Source of the DNA: Clostridia bacterium
GTDB taxonomy: Bacteria; Bacillota; Clostridia; Lachnospirales; WQUN01
Length of the DNA: 15,713 bases
Direction of reading: 5' to 3'
Assembly (NCBI GenBank): GCA_025997155.1
Contig: BNUF01000046.1
Coordinates: 1-15,713 of the forward strand
Part shown: piece after piece, positions 12,143 to 15,713 of the stretch
Layout: every line of letters starts with the position of its first letter
Numbering within the stretch: position 1 is the first letter of the stretch
Notes under the pieces: generated by a model
Database searches by the model: none
What the model was told of the DNA's origin: nothing
The model's input: only the letters and a program-made list of their open reading frames with translations
Program-made: the position numbers and the translations under genes

Positions 12143-12227
12143 TTATAATCTCCTATGGCGGTGAGGTCAAGGGAACGAAAATCCCTGCGTATCGGCGGTG
12201 AGTTAAGCGGAAAGTAGGAGATTATAA
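12143..12227. other. 13-bp inverted-repeat element, possible structured RNA
   Basis: Arms TTATAATCTCCTA (12143-12155) and TAGGAGATTATAA (12215-12227) pair perfectly over 13 bp. The 59-base inside contains a 5-bp hairpin AGGGA-ACGAAAA-TCCCT with a 7-base loop (12170-12186) and a direct repeat GGCGGTGAG (12157-12165 and 12194-12202). Each arm carries TATAAT reading inwards, so weak convergent promoters are possible. It lies in the gene-free gap 12109-12273. The loop and stem sizes recall a tRNA anticodon arm, but D and T arms are missing. The strand is unknown. Confidence 0.4.
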
Positions 12228-12273
12228 ATATGCGCTGTAAGACTATAAACAACTAACCTAGATTAGATCCATA

Positions 12274-12495
12274 TTATTTCAAATCATACAAGTTAAGAAA
12301 ATACTCATTAACCTCGGGAATAGGTCTCTTGTAGTAAGGTTGATGATTGAGAATATAATCATTCAGTTCTTCCTTAGTCTTGAACGGGTCTAGGAACGAC
12401 AACCCCGTCATAATGTCACTAATCTCTTTCGACAGCGAATCGATGAAGTTCTGCGGAGTCCACCCTTCCCATACCTCACGTTGTAAATCTGTCAT
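12274..12495 (-). CDS. Small acidic protein, unknown function
   Basis: 73 residues starting MTDLQREVWEGWTPQNFIDSL. It is probably helical, with an aromatic/Pro-rich C-terminal part (NHQPYYKRPIPEVNEYFLNLYDLK). It has no Cys or membrane segment. The ATG at 12495 follows GAGGTG and overlaps the stop of the 36-residue gene upstream (ATGA). It belongs to the helicase operon. The WEGWTPQ.FI pattern seems familiar from small phage proteins, without a function. Confidence 0.7.
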   Translation of the reverse strand: MTDLQREVWEGWTPQNFIDSLSKEISDIMTGLSFLDPFKTKEELNDYILNHQPYYKRPIPEVNEYFLNLYDLK

Positions 12496-12602
12496 AGTTT
12501 CACCTCAAATTTAAAATCACAGCTGGATAATCTCCCGACTTGATACGCCAAGAATATAACTCCTACAAATGCTAACTTACTTAAGACCACTTTGTTATGC
12601 AT
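12492..12602 (-). CDS. 36-residue membrane peptide
   Basis: A tiny frame: MHNKVVLSKLAFVGVIFLAY, then QVGRLSSCDFKFEVKL. One hydrophobic segment (residues 5-20) follows a short basic start. The ATG at 12602 has a good Shine-Dalgarno (AAGGAGAGA) 5 bases upstream, and the TGA stop overlaps the ATG of the next gene in the ATGA fashion typical of coupled genes. It lies between the helicase (stop 12627) and the 73-residue protein. The function is unknown. Confidence 0.6.
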   Translation of the reverse strand: MHNKVVLSKLAFVGVIFLAYQVGRLSSCDFKFEVKL

Positions 12603-12626
12603 AATAATCTCTCCTTAAAATACAGT

Positions 12627-13847
12627 TCACCACTTAACAAACTTAGTTTCGTTAAAGTTCTTCTTATCTTTGAGTGCTTTACTTATAGCAAGGTCAATTC
12701 CCGAACTGCTTTTCAAGTGATAGTAATATAAATCCGTATAGGGAGTGTTTAACCTATCTATTCTCCCAGCCGCTTGTACCATTACTTTGTATGAATAGTT
12801 CTGTGAGAAGAATATAATAGTATCAGTCTTGACACAGTTCCACCCCTCCGCCGCATTGTACTGCACCAAATATACCCAACTACCGCTTTCTGGAATGGGT
12901 TGATGTTTATGACCATTCCACTCGGCGATTTCAACCTCCGCACCCCAACCGATGTCTTTCAAAATCTCCAACTCGTAATCAAAGTTGTAAAATATGATTA
13001 CTCTCGGGTGTTCCATAAAGATAGATTCAAGAGCTAATAATCTGGATTCGTCCGAATTAACGACTTTTCGCAGAATATAACAAAGCTCTCCCGCATTCAT
13101 AATAGGCTCGTCCGTATAAGGATTAAAGCGGGTTCGCGATACTTCTCTATACTTCTTGACGTCATACGAAGTGTGAATATCTTCGTGGTGAGATGTGGTT
13201 TCTCGTTTGAAATCCATATCAACAAGAATGGAAGTTCTCAGACGAGTTAGCCGACTGATGTTAAGGTATCGGTCTATTTTAGGAAACTTTGTACTTCTAG
13301 AATATACAATATGTTCTCTTATGAATTCCGTTCTGTTTTTGTAGAACCCGTTCGCGACAAAGACAGGAATATAATCCTGCCAAGTGTCACCCGGTGTCGC
13401 CGACAACAGAATCCATTCATTTGTTTTAGCTATCTTCAAAAACGACTTTACCCATGTTCCGCTTCCGATAACTCGTTGCTCGTCAAATATAAAGAAAGCG
13501 TCCGTAACCTCCGAATACTTTCCTATGTTGTTCCAAGAGTCAACAACAACTTTGTTTGAGTACAGGTTTACTTCCGGATTAATGGATAGAAGAAATGGAG
13601 AAAGTTCACCGCTCCATTCAAATGTGTCTCTCTTGCGGGCAGTGGTGATAATATACAAGTCTTTTATGTTACAGTCGTCCATAGTAATATACTCGCCATA
13701 AATCAAACTCTCCATATCTCCGCCGTTTTGAATATAGTAGTAGGCGATAGCGGTTAAACTCTTGCCGCTACCTACTCCGCCGCAAAGAACACATCCATTT
13801 TTCATTCTGGTTACCGCTTCTATTTGGTAATCATATAACTGTATCAT
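12627..13847 (-). CDS. SF2/SNF2-type DNA helicase
   Basis: 406 residues. The ATPase motifs are in order: the Q-like start YDYQIEAV (5-12), Walker A GGVGSGKS (23-30), motif Ia-like IITTARKRDTFEW (67-78), motif II DEQR (122-125, in place of DEAH), motif III LSATP (148-152), and motif VI QAAGRIDR (358-365). The length is that of the compact phage helicases that carry only the two RecA domains. It is likely a dsDNA translocase or helicase for replication or recombination, perhaps with the VRR-NUC protein, with which SNF2-like phage helicases are often found. The ATG at 13847 directly follows the TAA of the preceding gene, so translation is coupled; the Shine-Dalgarno is weak (GGAGAG, 11 bases). 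Confidence 0.92.
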   Translation of the reverse strand: MIQLYDYQIEAVTRMKNGCVLCGGVGSGKSLTAIAYYYIQNGGDMESLIYGEYITMDDCNIKDLYIITTARKRDTFEWSGELSPFLLSINPEVNLYSNKVVVDSWNNIGKYSEVTDAFFIFDEQRVIGSGTWVKSFLKIAKTNEWILLSATPGDTWQDYIPVFVANGFYKNRTEFIREHIVYSRSTKFPKIDRYLNISRLTRLRTSILVDMDFKRETTSHHEDIHTSYDVKKYREVSRTRFNPYTDEPIMNAGELCYILRKVVNSDESRLLALESIFMEHPRVIIFYNFDYELEILKDIGWGAEVEIAEWNGHKHQPIPESGSWVYLVQYNAAEGWNCVKTDTIIFFSQNYSYKVMVQAAGRIDRLNTPYTDLYYYHLKSSSGIDLAISKALKDKKNFNETKFVKW

Positions 13848-14063
13848 TTACTCAATCAACTCTCCACAGTTAGGGCATGTGTTATTGTGTTTTAATTTAC
13901 CGTAAATATCATCAACATAGTAAAGACATACGAACGGGTTAAAAATAGCGGAATAACGAATTCCCTTATACTCCGCAACCACATCGTTATTACCATTCTC
14001 GTGTATGATAGCAACTTCATCGCGTTCTCTGGAACTGTGAATCATTGCTTTTGTTTTGAACAT
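13848..14063 (-). CDS. Small protein with C-terminal CPNC knuckle
   Basis: 71 residues. The N-terminal two thirds is probably a small beta-rich domain (MFKTKAMIHSSRERDEVAII, then GIRYSAIFNPFVCLYYVDDIYG). The C-terminus NNTCPNCGELIE is a single CxxC knuckle, so a zinc site would need a second protein chain. The ATG at 14063 follows AAGAGATGA. It is sandwiched between the methyltransferase-like protein and the helicase in one operon and ends one base before the helicase ATG. The family is not recognised. Confidence 0.7.
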   Translation of the reverse strand: MFKTKAMIHSSRERDEVAIIHENGNNDVVAEYKGIRYSAIFNPFVCLYYVDDIYGKLKHNNTCPNCGELIE

Positions 14064-14079
14064 AAACTATCATCTCTTT

Positions 14080-14850
14080 TCATAAAGATTTTAAGAATCG
14101 TCTGGTTACCCATACGTCGGAAAAATATATAGGCGTAAACCAGTAATTCTCGCTAGTATCAGTAGGATTTACAGGTTCTATCAGCGCGTTTCCAACTTTC
14201 ACATACCCTGCTACTCCAAGCAGTGAAATCTGAATATAACACATCAACGCCACAGTCTCGTCAATGTCCTGCGCTGACACAAGAACATGATTCTGAAAGT
14301 TTAGACCGATTGGCTCTAACTGCTTTCGTGTCTCATTGATACTAGCAATCAGAGTAGCTCCAGCTCCGCAACAAGGGTCGTGAACAGTCAAATATCCATT
14401 CCTCTCAACATGACCAGCGGCGTCTCTAATAGTGACAGCAGACATCATCTGACAAACATTATAAGGAGTAAAGAATTGACCATTGGCAGTATTGCTAATT
14501 TCAAGTTGCATAAAAATATGACCTAGGAAGTCTTGCTCGGTGTTTTCTTCCAAGGCCATAACAGTGTGAACCATTAGTTCTGGGAAAAGCAGTTGTTCAT
14601 GCTCTTCGTATTTATTGATAACTTGTAAGTATCGTTCTTCTCGTTCGTCAAAGTGACTTTTATCTACCGCGTTAGATATAGCACAAGCATCCATAAAGAT
14701 GAAGTCTTTCCAAACCTCGAATGGACTATATGAGTAGGTGAGTTGTTTGAAAATCTTCATGAATTCTTTCTCAGAGTTGTGAGTTGGTTTGGTCGCTGAA
14801 ATATCAGGAGGCGGCTTAGGTTGGAGTTTACCATGCGCTCTGCGTTTCAT
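14080..14850 (-). CDS. N6-adenine DNA methyltransferase-like protein without motif IV
   Basis: 256 residues. It resembles the core of HsdM/N6-Mtase proteins: a helical N-terminal region, NGQFFTPYNVCQMM (123-136), the SAM-binding motif I HDPCCGAGATLIAS (157-170), the acidic loop AQDIDE (193-198) and VGNALIEP (219-226), which in complete enzymes leads to the catalytic [DN]PP[YFW]. Here that motif is absent: the protein ends with YWFTPIYFSDVWVTRRFLKSL (split here as YWFTPIYF and SDVWVTRR). It could bind SAM and target DNA yet not methylate, or form an active enzyme with another protein. The ATG at 14850 is 6 bases after AGGAGGT. It lies in the operon between the SSB-like protein and the helicase. 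Confidence 0.85.
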   Translation of the reverse strand: MKRRAHGKLQPKPPPDISATKPTHNSEKEFMKIFKQLTYSYSPFEVWKDFIFMDACAISNAVDKSHFDEREERYLQVINKYEEHEQLLFPELMVHTVMALEENTEQDFLGHIFMQLEISNTANGQFFTPYNVCQMMSAVTIRDAAGHVERNGYLTVHDPCCGAGATLIASINETRKQLEPIGLNFQNHVLVSAQDIDETVALMCYIQISLLGVAGYVKVGNALIEPVNPTDTSENYWFTPIYFSDVWVTRRFLKSL

Positions 14851-14862
14851 TACGTTACCTCC

Positions 14863-15321
14863 TCAAATCAAAACTTCTTCGTCCGCATACTTGTCGGCGA
14901 ACTCGTCTTCTTCAATGGTTACGTACATCGTTTTCAAATATGCTTTTGTACCAGTCTTGCCATTCACTTCCCAATTGTACGGACGGATTGTTAAATCAAC
15001 ATTTCGGATTTCGGCGAAGTCAAGCGAGTCGATAGATTCCTCGTCAAGCTGTGTCTTAGCCCGCTTTGTGACTAAGAACACTTTGGGCGGTATGTTCTCG
15101 AAACTTACGGCGACTTGAATATAATGTCTCGGTTCGTCTTCCTCGTCGCGTTTAGCTAGAATCCGTATGTTCCAGCCGTCCGCCGCCAGTTTCTGCGCCT
15201 GTGCTGAGTCGTCTAAAACAACACAGAAGTTGCGCATACCAGCACGGTTGTACTTTGATTCTTTTCCCGCAAAGTTTCGGAATATAATGCGGGCGTTTTC
15301 AATTACAATATTTGCTGTCAT
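14863..15321 (-). CDS. Probable single-stranded DNA-binding protein
   Basis: 152 residues with an OB-fold-like beta-rich character: [66 protein letters not shown] (read in pieces), [23 protein letters not shown] and a very acidic C-terminal tail ([16 protein letters not shown]). The acidic tail fits a protein-interaction tip as in SSB proteins. I recognise it as a family repeatedly found in phage replication modules and often annotated as ssDNA-binding or hypothetical. The ATG at 15321 follows AAAGGAGAATG. As the second gene of the operon it precedes the methyltransferase and helicase, as expected for replication proteins. The assignment is by pattern, not by a strict motif. Confidence 0.6.
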   Translation of the reverse strand: MTANIVIENARIIFRNFAGKESKYNRAGMRNFCVVLDDSAQAQKLAADGWNIRILAKRDEEDEPRHYIQVAVSFENIPPKVFLVTKRAKTQLDEESIDSLDFAEIRNVDLTIRPYNWEVNGKTGTKAYLKTMYVTIEEDEFADKYADEEVLI

Positions 15322-15343
15322 TGTTCATTCTCCTTTATCGTGT

Positions 15344-15598
15344 TTAAACATCATTTGAAACGAACCACTCAAAATCACCGAAAGCTGAAATATCTTTAAC
15401 AGCGTCGTCAACCAGTCTGTCATAGTACGAACGGTCAATATCAGATTCTTTTCCAAATTCGCGAACTAGTTCCGATTCTAACCACCTATAACCTTTAGAA
15501 CCTGTTGCGGCAGAATATCCTTTTTCGCCTGTTTCTTTGTTGATAGTTTCTCTTAGTAATATCCCGCCGCCGCAACCTTCTTTTATCGGTAATGTCAT
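15344..15598 (-). CDS. Small protein, first of the minus-strand operon
   Basis: 84 residues starting MTLPIKEGCGGGILLRETIN. Its second half, TGSKGYRWLESELVREFGKE and DIDRSYYDRLVDDAVKDISA, then FGDFEWFVSND, resembles a conserved stretch of phage hypothetical proteins that I recall at the C-terminus of larger proteins, so this could be a short form. No clear ribosome binding site precedes the ATG at 15598, so the start is uncertain. The ACATTACC sequence at its second and third codons is one arm of an inverted repeat shared with the divergent promoter (15588-15619), so its expression may be repressed together with the plus-strand gene. Confidence 0.6.
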   Translation of the reverse strand: MTLPIKEGCGGGILLRETINKETGEKGYSAATGSKGYRWLESELVREFGKESDIDRSYYDRLVDDAVKDISAFGDFEWFVSNDV

Positions 15599-15619
15599 AA
15601 ATAAGTTGACAACATTACC
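15588..15619. promoter_or_regulatory. Inverted repeat between divergent genes, possible operator
   Basis: GGTAATGT (15588-15595) and ACATTACC (15612-15619) are an 8-bp inverted repeat with 16 bases between. It spans the start codon of the minus-strand gene and abuts the -35 box of the plus-strand promoter. Confidence 0.4.
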
Positions 15620-15634
15620 AATATGTGTTATAAT
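15606..15634 (+). promoter_or_regulatory. Strong sigma-A promoter of the plus-strand gene
   Basis: TTGACA (15606-15611), 17-bp spacer, TATAAT (15629-15634) preceded by TGT (extended -10). It is a consensus promoter and the best in the window, so transcription by the host polymerase immediately upon entry, or in a prophage, is likely. Confidence 0.85.
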
Positions 15635-15661
15635 TTATGTAACAAATAACGGAGGTAAGAT

Positions 15662-15713
15662 ATGGTTTACATAAATGCATTATGCCCACATTGCGGTAGC
15701 AATGATGTTGTTT
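15662..15713 (+). CDS. Start of a plus-strand zinc-ribbon-type protein (partial)
   Basis: The first 17 residues, MVYINALCPHCGSNDVV, run off the right end of the window. ATG at 15662 is 6 bases after GGAGG. CPHCGS is the first knuckle of a zinc ribbon. Being divergent from the replication operon and served by a consensus promoter, it could be an early regulator; the rest of the gene is needed to tell. Confidence 0.75.
   Translation, partial: MVYINALCPHCGSNDVV

Noticed and set aside
12149..12222. tRNA gene (7-bp closing stem, 5-bp/7-base central hairpin, about 74 bases)
   Set aside because: There is no D arm, no T arm with TTCRA, and position 33 of the loop would be C, not U.
12143..12227. 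Hammerhead or other self-cleaving ribozyme
   Set aside because: CTGANGA and the conserved cores of twister, pistol and HDV-like ribozymes as I know them are not found.
12230..12256. Eight-codon frame MRCKTINN after TAGGAG on the plus strand
   Set aside because: It is too short to judge and the same TAGGAG-ATG spacing arises on the other strand from the palindrome.

Overview
This is part of a tailed double-stranded DNA bacteriophage or prophage of a low-GC Gram-positive host, most likely a gut Clostridia/Lachnospiraceae-type bacterium. The evidence is a terminase module, a phage replication/nuclease module, tightly packed genes with strong AAGGAGG-type ribosome binding sites, and the N-terminal motif HHGILGMKWGVRR, which I recognise from Firmicutes phage proteins. 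Taxonomy is inference; no host gene is present. Almost everything is on the minus strand, so the transcriptional order runs from the right end to the left. Two genes read on the plus strand: a small membrane protein at 1359-1568 and the start of a gene at 15662, each with its own sigma-A-like promoter.

Right part (15.6 to 8.9 kb, minus strand), replication and DNA metabolism: a small unknown protein, a probable single-strand DNA-binding protein, an N6-methyltransferase-like protein lacking its catalytic NPPY-type motif, a small CxxC protein, an SF2/SNF2-type helicase, several tiny proteins including membrane proteins, a 13-bp inverted-repeat element (12143-12227), an iteron-like array of AAAAGTGGGC repeats flanking an AT-rich palindrome (11503-11751, candidate origin), an envelope-spanning protein with a 13-fold PKPEEV repeat, a Cys-rich protein, a VRR-NUC-like nuclease and a Cas4/RecB-like nuclease.

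Centre (8.9 to 6.0 kb): an 892-residue protein with the GADFDGD metal-binding motif of the double-psi beta-barrel RNA polymerase superfamily. Its surrounding motifs resemble the single-chain YonO / eukaryotic RdRP (QDE-1) branch. It carries HTH-like segments at both ends and an N-terminal HYGTPRHSGRYPWGSG peptide.

Left part (6.0 to 0.1 kb), packaging and virion: a G/C-run region that may be cos (5885-5965), a small-terminase-like protein, an HNH endonuclease, a head-tail connector-like protein, two proteins starting with the HHG..G.KWGVR tag, the large terminase, a plus-strand membrane-protein gene, two more tagged membrane proteins and a small coiled protein ending in a terminator. Portal and capsid genes are not in the window.

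The most interesting combination is (i) a phage-encoded single-chain RNA polymerase-like protein, (ii) an N-terminal peptide shared by four otherwise unrelated proteins, with a second such peptide on the polymerase, and (iii) a 25-bp promoter-like motif (CGYGAAWWTWACA-N4-CTDTTATG) found four times on the minus strand with identical spacing, each time before a gene. Together they suggest, but do not prove, a phage-specific transcription system in which the polymerase may be carried in the particle and serve its own promoter class.
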